NCBI GenBank assembly: GCA_029688905.1
Contig: JARULB010000006.1
Span: 62,001 to 126,000 of the forward strand
Direction of reading: 5' to 3'
DNA length: 64,000 nucleotides
Source of the DNA: Balneolales bacterium ANBcel1
GTDB lineage: Bacteria > Bacteroidota > Rhodothermia > Balneolales > Natronogracilivirgulaceae
Shown here: positions 8,722 through 16,919 of the stretch, piece by piece
Layout of the letters: each line of letters begins with the position of its first letter
Position numbering within the stretch: the stretch's first letter is position 1
Made by a program: the position numbers and the translations under genes
The notes under the pieces: generated by a model
Told to the model about the DNA's origin: nothing
Database searches by the model: none
What the model saw: only the letters and a program-made list of their open reading frames with translations

Positions 8722-10083
8722 ATGGGAAAATATGCCGTAATCATTGTTTCCACACTTCTTCTGTCCCTGTCTGCATTCAGTTACGTACTGGTACAATCAT
8801 ACCGTGCGTCGGACATCAGAACCACGGAAACGTACAGTTATCACCAGGCGAATAATATTGCGCAAGCGGTACTGGCCATTGCTGTGCGTGAACTGCAGAG
8901 TGACAGCGAAAGTGACTTTATTCCCGGATCCGACAGCCAGATCTCCTATCCCTCCGGGGGTGGTTTCGAAGACTGGCCGGACATGGACGGCTCCTTCCGC
9001 CTTCTGTTTGAAAACTCCGGCGACAGCGTGATTTCCGTAGAGGCCACCGGCCGGTTTAACGATATCAGATATACTTCCAGGGTTGGTCTGCTGTTCAACG
9101 ACAGAAATCTTTTTGAGTGGCCGCAATTGCACCATGCGGTATTCTCCGATGGTAACATTACCTTGCTTCCGAGTGCGAAAATTAACGGGGATGTTGCCAC
9201 CAACAGCACAAATTCGAATGGCGTCACTTTCGATTGGGGTGCCGTTATTGACGGCAACCTATCAGTCGGTGCCGGATCCGACCCGGACTCCATTCTCATT
9301 ATCGCCCCTCCGGTTAGTCAGCACCTGCATTATGACGATGTTACCGGCCAGCGAAACAGGTTACCCCGGGAGATGACGCATGAAATGCCCCCGTTTCCCT
9401 CAATGCCCAACAGTGTCCTGACCGGCCGCAGTCTGCGCGTCACAACGGAAGCAGAACAGCACACCCGATCCACTTTTGAATGCAGTTTCTTCCATGGTCA
9501 CCGGGTTGAGGAGGTTGCGGTTGGCGAAAACAGAAGCATGACCCTGAATATCGGCAATCAGGATTGTGTGCTGCATACGCGTGATCTCAACATGACCCAG
9601 GGCAACCTGAATGTGGTCGGAGACGGGACCCTCACCATTTATGTGGAGAATCAGTTTCTCCTGGAGGGAAGCAGCACGCTGAACCAGAGCGGAGATTCCG
9701 ACAAGGTCATGATTTACTACGCCGGATCCAGCGAAATCGGGTTCGGTGGTGATATTCAAATGAACTCCAACCTTTTTGTGAAGGATGCCGACATCTCGGT
9801 CGGTGGCTCCAATCAGCTTCGGGGAAACATCATAAGCGGCGGAGATAAAATCACCTTCAGTGGCAGCGCCGGTACTGTATCCAGGGCCATATTTGCACCC
9901 AACGCGGATTTTGTTCTTGAAGGATCGGGCTACGTAAGAGGCGCGGTTGTGGCAAAAACCTTTACCGCATCCGGTGAATCCACCGTTGACTTTGATGACG
10001 AGTTTGAGGCAGATCTGCCCGATATCATTAACGAAGAAGAAGACGACTCACAGCCATTGTTCACTTTCACCCACTGGTATTAA
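8722..10083 (+). CDS. PilX-like surface protein with pilin-type N-terminal helix
   Basis: A 453-residue protein. A single hydrophobic helix (MGKYAVIIVSTLLLSLSAF...) opens it, followed by an extended alpha-helical stretch (YHQANNIAQAVLAIAVREL), as in PilX-like minor pilins. The C-terminal half (about residues 280-440) is glycine/serine-rich beta structure with short repeats (NQLRGNIISGG, SRAIFAPNADFVLEGSG, VRGAVVAKTFTASG) like the beta-solenoid domain found in PilX-type proteins. The ATG at 8722 is preferred over the TTG at 8701. No prepilin peptidase site is obvious. Two more proteins with N-terminal helices follow on the same strand. It probably sits at the cell envelope; its function is unknown. 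Confidence 0.7.
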   Translation: MGKYAVIIVSTLLLSLSAFSYVLVQSYRASDIRTTETYSYHQANNIAQAVLAIAVRELQSDSESDFIPGSDSQISYPSGGGFEDWPDMDGSFRLLFENSGDSVISVEATGRFNDIRYTSRVGLLFNDRNLFEWPQLHHAVFSDGNITLLPSAKINGDVATNSTNSNGVTFDWGAVIDGNLSVGAGSDPDSILIIAPPVSQHLHYDDVTGQRNRLPREMTHEMPPFPSMPNSVLTGRSLRVTTEAEQHTRSTFECSFFHGHRVEEVAVGENRSMTLNIGNQDCVLHTRDLNMTQGNLNVVGDGTLTIYVENQFLLEGSSTLNQSGDSDKVMIYYAGSSEIGFGGDIQMNSNLFVKDADISVGGSNQLRGNIISGGDKITFSGSAGTVSRAIFAPNADFVLEGSGYVRGAVVAKTFTASGESTVDFDDEFEADLPDIINEEEDDSQPLFTFTHWY

Positions 10084-10227
10084 CTACCCGGCTCCTGATA
10101 GCCCGTCCCCCGCCTGGCCGAAAGCCAGTGCGGTGGTAAACACGGTGACAAGGGCGCCGTCAGCTTACACTTCGGCTGATCATGCATTTACCTGTTTCCT
10201 TTACACCTTCCAGTTAATCTAACAGCC

Positions 10228-10671
10228 ATGGCAACCGGCCAGACATTACTCAGTATCGGCGCTTTTGTACTGCTTTCGATCATCGCCGTAAATATCAACC
10301 GGACTCATGTGCAGGCGGTGCACAATATGGTCGAAAACCAGGCCCGCACCGATGCACTTATCGTCGGGCGGGATCTGTGCGACCGGATTCAGCGCCATTC
10401 CTACAATCCGGCGTTCGATTTCAACCAGCTCGAAGCCGAATTCGGCAATCTGGACAATGTAAACGACCCCGGCCGCAGATGGTCCTTTACCTCCCCTTCA
10501 GGCTATACCCTCCATGCCACATTTGATATCTCCAATGAGCGAACCCTGGCACTGGGACAAACAGGCAGACTCGTAACCGTTGCCGTCTTTCTTGAAGAGG
10601 AGGGCGAGATTATTCCAAAAGCAACCTACGTAACGGCTGTCCTTCCGATTCATGAATCTGTAAACCCGTGA
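10228..10671 (+). CDS. Small pilin-like membrane-anchored protein
   Basis: A 147-residue protein whose N-terminus MATGQTLLSIGAFVLLSIIAVNINRTHV is a hydrophobic helix followed by a helical segment (NMVENQARTDALIVGRDLCDRIQ), the layout of pseudopilins. Its globular part (about residues 75-140) is predicted beta-rich. No canonical prepilin peptidase motif (G before F/M-x-x-x-E) is visible, so processing is doubtful. It sits between the PilX-like gene (144 bp upstream) and another helix-anchored gene (15 bp downstream). I do not recognise a named family. Confidence 0.6.
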   Translation: MATGQTLLSIGAFVLLSIIAVNINRTHVQAVHNMVENQARTDALIVGRDLCDRIQRHSYNPAFDFNQLEAEFGNLDNVNDPGRRWSFTSPSGYTLHATFDISNERTLALGQTGRLVTVAVFLEEEGEIIPKATYVTAVLPIHESVNP

Positions 10672-10686
10672 CAGCCCCCTGATACC

Positions 10687-11226
10687 ATGCAAGCGGATCT
10701 GATCATACCCCCCATTCTCGTCGGACTGCTGGTTCTGCTGATACTGAGAATCAATGTATTCATTCTTGAAACATCGGTAGAGAGCCGCCTTCATACGGAA
10801 CTGCAGTCCAGATCGTCGGTCGCCCTTGAACTGATCCAGGAACAGGTCAGAGACCTTGACAGCTTTCTTGCCGAACCCGACACCTTACTGCAATTCAGAA
10901 CAGCCTCCGGAGACCATGTAGCCATCGAGAGAGCAGAAAGAAACCTTCAGATCATCCGGCACCCGTTCAACCCGATCACCAACAGTCATGGCGCACCGGA
11001 CACCACCAGCCACCCAATGAGCCTGTCGGATCTGCGGTTTTTGGCACAACCCGATACGATCGACTTCAACTTTGCCCCGTTTCTCAGAATCAGCCTGGAG
11101 ACCGAAAGCCGTCCGGATCAGCATATTGACCCGGACGCCCATACCCCGCTTAAGCGATCCAGAGTACAAACGGATTTACTGCTCAGACACAGGGCTGCAA
11201 CCAACCCTGATCAGATCCCGCTCTGA
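10687..11226 (+). CDS. Pilin-like membrane-anchored protein, third of the cassette
   Basis: A 179-residue protein with an N-terminal hydrophobic helix (MQADLIIPPILVGLLVLLILRINVFILET), then a helical region rich in Glu and Leu (SVALELIQEQVRDLDSFLAEP), and a polar C-terminal half. It starts 15 bp after the preceding gene, so the two are probably one operon. The architecture resembles minor pilins or pseudopilins, but neither a processing site nor a family match can be claimed. The gene ends 76 bp before the converging Gfo/Idh/MocA gene. Confidence 0.55.
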   Translation: MQADLIIPPILVGLLVLLILRINVFILETSVESRLHTELQSRSSVALELIQEQVRDLDSFLAEPDTLLQFRTASGDHVAIERAERNLQIIRHPFNPITNSHGAPDTTSHPMSLSDLRFLAQPDTIDFNFAPFLRISLETESRPDQHIDPDAHTPLKRSRVQTDLLLRHRAATNPDQIPL

Positions 11227-11302
11227 TAATATCCCGGGCAACAGCTCCCACGCCTCTTGTCACTGCGGCAACACATCACAGCAGAACCCGGCATCACTTC
11301 AT

Positions 11303-12688
11303 TCAGGAGTTGGGGCGTTTGGCTTGGGGCTTGAGAGAGGTAAGATCCGCAATGCGTATTTTTTTGCCCGACTCCGCGCTTTTCCGGGCTGCTATACCGA
11401 CCAGTATCGACATGATGCCATCTCGTGTTCCCGCCGACTGACCCAGCGGATCCGCCTGATCGGGATCCTTGAACAGTTTGTCCATAATCAGCGGATCGGC
11501 TCCCCAGTGCCCGCCCTCGGCTCGCGGAACCCTGATAACCTCCGGATCCTTTCCGATCAACTGCATGTGCCACTCCTGAGCGTCTTCACCACCGGTCCAT
11601 CCTCCTTCCTTGCCTTCAATTCTTCCTTTCGTCCCGTTGAATGCAATCCAGAAGCCCTCATAGTTGCTGGTGCCGGTAAGTGAATAGTTGAGGTAGGTGC
11701 TATTTGCGTATTTAACCACGGCCGAATGTTTGTCGTAAATATCGATCTGTTTGCGGAACACGCAGTTGTCCCGGATGTAGCCGTCGTAGTGTTCGTTGTC
11801 GGTGTAAAGCTTTCTGAGGTGGTCGTTTTCCCGGATATCCCAGAAATAGGGACACTCGTTGGTATGGGCACAATTGCGGCAATTGGCCCCGCGAAAAGGA
11901 TTGCCGGCGCCAAACATGTCCAGGCTTGCATTGGCGTACACTTCAAGAGGATCCGAATCCAGCCACCAGTTCATCAGATCAAAATGGTGTGTGGACTTGT
12001 GGACCCACAGGGTTCCTCCGCGGTCGCGCTCACCGTGCCACCGCTGCATGTAGCGCTTCATGTGGTCGTGGGTAATATGCCAGTGAAACTCGACGGCGGT
12101 GACATCACCAATCGTCTTTTCCATCAACAGCTCCTTGAGCTTTGCACGATGGGGTACCCAGCGGTAATTGAACGTGACGATGATCTGCTTGCCGAATTTC
12201 TTTTCGGCTTCAAGAATCATCTCTGCTTTCTCTTCGTCGATGGTGATGGGCTTCTCACAAATGATGTGGCAACCGTGCTTCAGTCCCGAAATAATGTGGT
12301 TGTGATGCTCCCAGTCCCACGAGGTGACAATCAGCCATTCGGGTTTGGTTTTTTCAAGCATCTCATCCAGATCGGTAAACGCCGGGCCATCGGGCTGGAT
12401 ATAGTCGTAGGCGTAGTTCAGCCGTCCCGGATTCTGATCGCAAATCCCCACCAGCTCTACATACTCACCGTAATCCTCAAGCAGCTCCCTGCCGAACATC
12501 GCCACTCCGCGCACTCCGGTACCCACCAGGGCCATTTTCATTTTTTCACTACCGGACCGGCGGGCGGCAAAAGACATAACTGGTCCGGCGGCCAGCATGG
12601 TCCCGCCTGCGGCAAGCCCCGCCGTTTTGATAAAATTTCTTCGTGAAATGGATTCGACAGATTTGATGGTTTGGTCCGATTTTTTCAT
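11303..12688 (-). CDS. Tat-exported Gfo/Idh/MocA family oxidoreductase
   Basis: A 461-residue NAD(P)-dependent oxidoreductase. The twin-arginine signal SRRNFIKTAGLAAGG (about residues 15-29) sends it to the periplasm. The Rossmann motif ALVGTGVRG is near residue 55 and the sugar-oxidoreductase signature CEKPITID near 145. A cysteine cluster, GANCRNCAHTNEC with a later Cys in RDNC, lies near residues 270-305 and is unusual for the family; it could bind zinc or an Fe-S cluster. The substrate is unknown. It is divergent from the PmoA-like gene. The family is certain. Confidence 0.88.
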   Translation of the reverse strand: MKKSDQTIKSVESISRRNFIKTAGLAAGGTMLAAGPVMSFAARRSGSEKMKMALVGTGVRGVAMFGRELLEDYGEYVELVGICDQNPGRLNYAYDYIQPDGPAFTDLDEMLEKTKPEWLIVTSWDWEHHNHIISGLKHGCHIICEKPITIDEEKAEMILEAEKKFGKQIIVTFNYRWVPHRAKLKELLMEKTIGDVTAVEFHWHITHDHMKRYMQRWHGERDRGGTLWVHKSTHHFDLMNWWLDSDPLEVYANASLDMFGAGNPFRGANCRNCAHTNECPYFWDIRENDHLRKLYTDNEHYDGYIRDNCVFRKQIDIYDKHSAVVKYANSTYLNYSLTGTSNYEGFWIAFNGTKGRIEGKEGGWTGGEDAQEWHMQLIGKDPEVIRVPRAEGGHWGADPLIMDKLFKDPDQADPLGQSAGTRDGIMSILVGIAARKSAESGKKIRIADLTSLKPQAKRPNS

Positions 12689-13108
12689 AACAAAGTCGCG
12701 TTTTATCTGATTATAAATGGAGTGAAACCCTGTGTGCGTGCTGTGCTGCCATGCCTACCCCACCCACTCACCGTTGTGCATGGACGTGCCGGGCCATGGC
12801 CACCTCATCCTTTACCCGAAAATCTATTTTGCATCGCCGGCACCCTGCAGAGCAATGAAGACCGGACGACGCCTGTTCATTGTTAACATTTTCCCTTACA
12901 AAAAACCGGTTTTCTTGTTAGGTTCACCGGTAAAGGGTACTACTAAGATGGTTTAAGTCAGGATTATCCGTGACCCTTTTTCCCGATTATGATAAATCCC
13001 TTTCCAGCTATGAAAACACCTGCCCGTTTCTCGACCATGCTTCCAGGACAATTTGCAGCTTTCAGCGGCATGACAAATACCCGGTTCCCAGGAGTTCCGT
13101 CCACCGGA
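12689..13108. other. Divergent intergenic region
   Basis: This region separates the divergent Gfo/Idh/MocA and PmoA-like genes and must hold promoters for both. It contains a perfect palindrome AAAACCGGTTTT (12902-12913) and a weaker relative of the island operator motif, TTCACCGGTAAA (12923-12934). No convincing ORF lies in it; the reading frame of the PmoA-like gene extends upstream to 12989 but the extra residues look non-coding. Confidence 0.5.
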
Positions 13109-14431
13109 ATGAACCAGCCGGACAGAACGGCAATTGGCCACGGAAATGCCGCAAGACTCTTTCCCCTTCTCCTTCTATGCTTTCTTCTTGCCTGCACCGG
13201 GCAGGAAGCCGAGCCGCCGGCCCCGCCATCCCCTCCGGTATCGGCATCGCCGGATGGAGTGATAGATGAAGAGCGCGCAAGTTATACCATCACCGTTTCG
13301 GCCGGTTCCTTTGACCGTGAAGAAACCATTGTTTCTTTGCAGTTTCCCGGAGCGGTTGTTCCCGGGTACTATCAGCTGACCGACGATGCCGGCCACTCTA
13401 CCGCCCTCCAGGTGGATGACCGGAATTCCGGCTGGTTTATACTGGATGAACTGCCGGCCGGGGAATCGAAAACCTACTTTTTCGATGGATCCCAACCGAT
13501 GGAATCGGTCGACGAGGCCGCCGATGAGACTGTCCTCCCCGTGGTTGATCCCGGAACGGTTACCTTTACCGTGAACGGCAACCCGGTGCTGAACTATTTT
13601 CACGGCGACAACGACCCGCCTGCCGAACTGGATGAACGCTACCGGCGCGGCGGCTACATCCACCCCGTCTACTCACCGGAGGGTGTGGAGCTTACGAGTC
13701 ACCTGGATCCCGACGGACACCCCCACCATGCTGGTATATGGTCGGCCTGGACCAACACACGTTTTAACGGAAATACGCCCGACTTCTGGAACATCCATCA
13801 AAATACCGGAAGGGTCGATATCGATACCATGCATACGCTGTGGTCGGGAGCGGTTCATGGCGGATTCCGGGCACGGCACCATTTCTATGACCTCTCGGGT
13901 GATGAACCCGCCGTTGCACTGAACGAGCAGTGGGAAGTCCGCGTTTACCGCTCACCCGAAGCGACGGATGTGCTTTTCTTCGACCTTGAAGTCACACAGA
14001 CGGCCAATACCGGTCACCCTCTGATCCTCCCTGAGTACCGGTACGGCGGGATCGGATTCCGCGGGCACCCCGACTGGGGCGATCCGGGCAACTGCTCCTT
14101 CCTGACATCCGGAGGCCTCGGTCGTGACGGGCATGCTACCCGCGCCCGATGGGCACATATCGGCGGTTACACCGGCGGACAGCTTGCCGGAATTGCCGTG
14201 CTCGGCCACCCCTCCAACTACCGCTTTCCGCAAACCATGCGCATCCATCCCGTCGACCCGTTCTTCAATTTCGCACCGACACAGCTTGGCGACATGCGCA
14301 TCGATCCGGGCAATCCGTATGTCGCCCGGTACCGGTTTGTGACCTACGACGGGGATCCTGATCCGGGGCTGATCGACAGACTTTGGAACGATTACGCCTA
14401 TCCTCCCGGCGTGACGGTGCATGAGCGGTGA
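13109..14431 (+). CDS. PmoA/DUF6807-like lipoprotein
   Basis: A 440-residue protein. With the ATG at 13109 the N-terminus is a basic stretch followed by LFPLLLLCFLLAC, a lipoprotein signal with the acylated Cys near residue 28. The central region has the features I associate with the PmoA/DUF6807 family: YIHPVYSPEGVELT, DPDGHPHHAGIWSAW, and later PLILPEYRYGGIGFRG and GGYTGGQLAGIAVLGHPSN. The histidine pair in PHHAGIW is strongly conserved in that family. The biochemical role is unproven despite the 'methane oxygenase' name. In polysaccharide loci it commonly accompanies Gfo/Idh/MocA genes, as it does here. The start choice is moderately uncertain. Confidence 0.75.
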   Translation: MNQPDRTAIGHGNAARLFPLLLLCFLLACTGQEAEPPAPPSPPVSASPDGVIDEERASYTITVSAGSFDREETIVSLQFPGAVVPGYYQLTDDAGHSTALQVDDRNSGWFILDELPAGESKTYFFDGSQPMESVDEAADETVLPVVDPGTVTFTVNGNPVLNYFHGDNDPPAELDERYRRGGYIHPVYSPEGVELTSHLDPDGHPHHAGIWSAWTNTRFNGNTPDFWNIHQNTGRVDIDTMHTLWSGAVHGGFRARHHFYDLSGDEPAVALNEQWEVRVYRSPEATDVLFFDLEVTQTANTGHPLILPEYRYGGIGFRGHPDWGDPGNCSFLTSGGLGRDGHATRARWAHIGGYTGGQLAGIAVLGHPSNYRFPQTMRIHPVDPFFNFAPTQLGDMRIDPGNPYVARYRFVTYDGDPDPGLIDRLWNDYAYPPGVTVHER

Positions 14432-14521
14432 GCAGTTTTCCACTCCGAAAATGATTCTCGGGCTATGGGCTTCTTTACCGGACGGTAGAATGGCGTCATT
14501 CCCCGTCAGGTTGCGGCTCAT

Positions 14522-14585
14522 GAAAAAAAAACGGAAGGCTCGCCCTTTGAACCTGGCCGGGGTCCGGCTTTGATCACCGAACCCC
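14522..14585 (-). terminator. Possible terminator of the DUF4914 gene
   Basis: Read on the minus strand, a 9-bp stem (arms 14577-14585 and 14559-14567, one G-U pair) is followed by a smaller hairpin around 14534-14547 and then a run of nine T (14523-14531). The spacing to the first stem is long, so this is tentative. Confidence 0.4.
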
Positions 14586-14623
14586 GAATTTGAGAAGCAC
14601 TCCTTGTCAATAATCGCGATCTG

Positions 14624-16504
14624 TCAGTTGTGCATGAGCTTTTCGTAGTCCTTGACGGAACCGTTGTCCAGGCAGCATTCGATGATCTTTTTCCCAAGAT
14701 CATCCAGTTCGGGCGACTGGAAATTCTTCAACATTCTGTGGAAGAACTCAAGCAGTATTTCAGCGCCTCTGTCGTAGCCCTCTTCCTGGACTTCCCTCTG
14801 CAGCTCAACTTGCAACATCCAGGGCGGAATAGTGCGCCCTTCGAACGTCATGTAGGTCAGTGCATAACCCAACACGTTGCAACGGGCCGGAGTTATCTGC
14901 TCCTCGGTGAATTTCGCACTACCCTTTCTGGCCAGGTAATCACGGGCCACCCATTGCGGCATGAAGCCTGTCGCCCAGGCCCCGATGTTCTGGTTGGGGG
15001 TCAAAATATACTGCACTTTGGGTGTCTGAACGATCTGCTCCAGCAGGAGATTTGCCTGTTTTACCTTTTTCCCGGTAGCGAACGGCCAGTAACTGCCCAC
15101 ACCTTCGCTGCTGATTCCCGAGGTTTGGACAATACTCGGATTGGCATGGCCGCGCGGCGCAACCAGTCGCCACAACCAGGCAAGAGCCGGTGGCAATACA
15201 TGCATCAGTCCGACGATCCCGTAATTGGGCTCTTCCAAAGTACATGGGGGGGTGCGCAACCCAATACTTCTGATGTCAATATTTACCGGTTCAGATATAA
15301 TGCCGGGGACAATCTCCCTTGGCAAAATAACCCTTGGGTTGGGGCATGGCACACCTGGTTCATCTTCCACATGCTCCCAGATCATGGCCCTTCCTCCCGG
15401 CACCGATTCGATATTCAGGAAGAGCAGCGGCTTGGGTGGAACAGCCGTCAGTTTTTCCAATTCGGTATCGGTTCCGTATTCCCTGATATGATCGACCCGG
15501 ACAAACCAGCCTTCTTCAGCGTCTTTCAGCCACAACTTGCCGTCGTCTTTTTGCAATGTGGGATGGCATAGTGCCATATCATCGGCTACCGGCAACAGAT
15601 CGCAGGTTTTCGACAATTCCAGATGCCTTTTATCATTTTTGAAGAGGTTGTCTCCCAGCAGCAAACGTCCGTCCGGCATTCTATGCGGAAGTTGCAGCAT
15701 TTCACTTTTGCCGCCCCCGCTTGCACCCTCATGCATGAAGGTAACCACATTGTCATAAGGAGTTCTGACCTGTACGGCGGAACAGTGGGCTGTGACCCAT
15801 CCTTCCACCTCTCCCTGCCCGATAAGCATTCCGTAGACGCCTTTTTTGGCACTCGGGCCCGGATAGAGATTGTAGCTGAACATCTCATAGTTGTCGGGCT
15901 GCCTGTTGTGAACAACCACCTGCTTGCCGTCAAAATGGGTGTGTCTGAACGGAGGCGCGGTATAGATAAATGCGGCGGGTTTGAAATTTTCGTCAACTTC
16001 ATCCGGATTAATCATGCCCTGCAGAAGCGCCAGGCCAAATCCAAAAAAACCGGCGTTGGCAGGGATCACAGCCACGGCATCGGTACCCATACCCGGTTTT
16101 CCCGCATGGAAAAAGAACATGGCCAGGTCCTGCTTTTTCAACCAGTCAAATGTCTCCTTGCGCAATTGTGAAAAATCGTAATTAAACCGGCTTTTGAAGG
16201 TCGTCTTGTCTGTGGGGAAATCATCGGCAATCACCATCGTCTTGGGATCCCGGCGCCGCATGTAAGCTTCCGTGTAGTTGGCCGCAATCCCGTTCTTCAC
16301 TCTGTGGACAACGGCTTCGTGTTTTCTTTCACCATCGGGCAGGTCATAATACACTTCATGCGACATGCCGTCTTCACCGCCTACAGCGAGATTGACCAGG
16401 TCGTCAACACTTTTTGCAACCGTTACACTGGGTGCTTCCCGGATGAGCTCTTTGAAATCGGCGGGGAGTTCAAAATCAAAATGAGGTTTTGTCGATGCAT
16501 TCAT
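14624..16504 (-). CDS. DUF4914 family protein (PEP carboxykinase-like P-loop)
   Basis: A 626-residue soluble protein that I recognise as DUF4914. A glycine-rich phosphate-binding loop, HEGASGGGKSEM (residues 258-269), resembles the kinase-1a loop of PEP carboxykinases. The motif CHPTLQKDDGKLW follows, and a long C-terminal region contains RGHANPSIVQTSG and TGKKVKQANLLLEQ. No signal peptide, so cytosolic. The reaction is not established; a nucleotide-dependent kinase or decarboxylase is an inference from the P-loop. It is not obviously in an operon, and no Shine-Dalgarno sequence precedes the start. Confidence 0.8.
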   Translation of the reverse strand: MNASTKPHFDFELPADFKELIREAPSVTVAKSVDDLVNLAVGGEDGMSHEVYYDLPDGERKHEAVVHRVKNGIAANYTEAYMRRRDPKTMVIADDFPTDKTTFKSRFNYDFSQLRKETFDWLKKQDLAMFFFHAGKPGMGTDAVAVIPANAGFFGFGLALLQGMINPDEVDENFKPAAFIYTAPPFRHTHFDGKQVVVHNRQPDNYEMFSYNLYPGPSAKKGVYGMLIGQGEVEGWVTAHCSAVQVRTPYDNVVTFMHEGASGGGKSEMLQLPHRMPDGRLLLGDNLFKNDKRHLELSKTCDLLPVADDMALCHPTLQKDDGKLWLKDAEEGWFVRVDHIREYGTDTELEKLTAVPPKPLLFLNIESVPGGRAMIWEHVEDEPGVPCPNPRVILPREIVPGIISEPVNIDIRSIGLRTPPCTLEEPNYGIVGLMHVLPPALAWLWRLVAPRGHANPSIVQTSGISSEGVGSYWPFATGKKVKQANLLLEQIVQTPKVQYILTPNQNIGAWATGFMPQWVARDYLARKGSAKFTEEQITPARCNVLGYALTYMTFEGRTIPPWMLQVELQREVQEEGYDRGAEILLEFFHRMLKNFQSPELDDLGKKIIECCLDNGSVKDYEKLMHN

Positions 16505-16661
16505 AAATTACGTATTGATAAAAGAATATTTAATGGACCTTATATGCAGCTTGCAATCAGCTTTTTCAGGCTGGAAGATAACGCTTTCTTGTAAATAACT
16601 TATTAATTTGATCCAGGCTTTGCAAAATCGGGAACAAAATAAGAACACTATTATTAGCGAC

Positions 16662-16883
16662 TTACTTTATAAGCAACATTCTTCGTGTTTGTATGAAACG
16701 ATCAAAGTCTGATGCTCCCGACGGTACAGCTTCCAGACGATACAGATAGACACCCGACGTCAGGCGACCTCCGTCAAAATGCGCCTGATGCATTCCGGCA
16801 TGCTGCTTTTCGTTCACCAGCATCATCACTTCACGTCCGAGTAATTTGTGGCTGATCTTGCTGATTTGTGATCTTCGGTTCAT
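16662..16883 (-). pseudogene. Orphan T9SS C-terminal sorting domain (gene remnant)
   Basis: This 73-codon frame encodes little more than a T9SS sorting domain: GREVMMLV, HQAHFDGGRLTSGVYLYRLEA and the final RRMLLIK. Its last 58 residues align without gaps to the end of the PL9-like protein at 18190-20454 (GREVRMLVDE, HQVTFDSQGLSSGIYMYRVRA, RTMTLIK). It has no signal peptide and no cargo domain, and begins only 36 bp after the upstream Gfo gene. It is best read as the 3' stump of a deleted secreted protein related to the PL9 enzyme. Confidence 0.8.
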
Positions 16884-16919
16884 TTGTTTCGATGCACGAA
16901 ATTTGTTTCGTCAGATATT

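Noticed and set aside
12902-12913. Palindrome AAAACCGGTTTT as a ninth island operator
   Set aside because: It lacks the TAA/TTA half-site bases of the consensus and lies outside the main cluster; kept only as a note in the intergenic entry.
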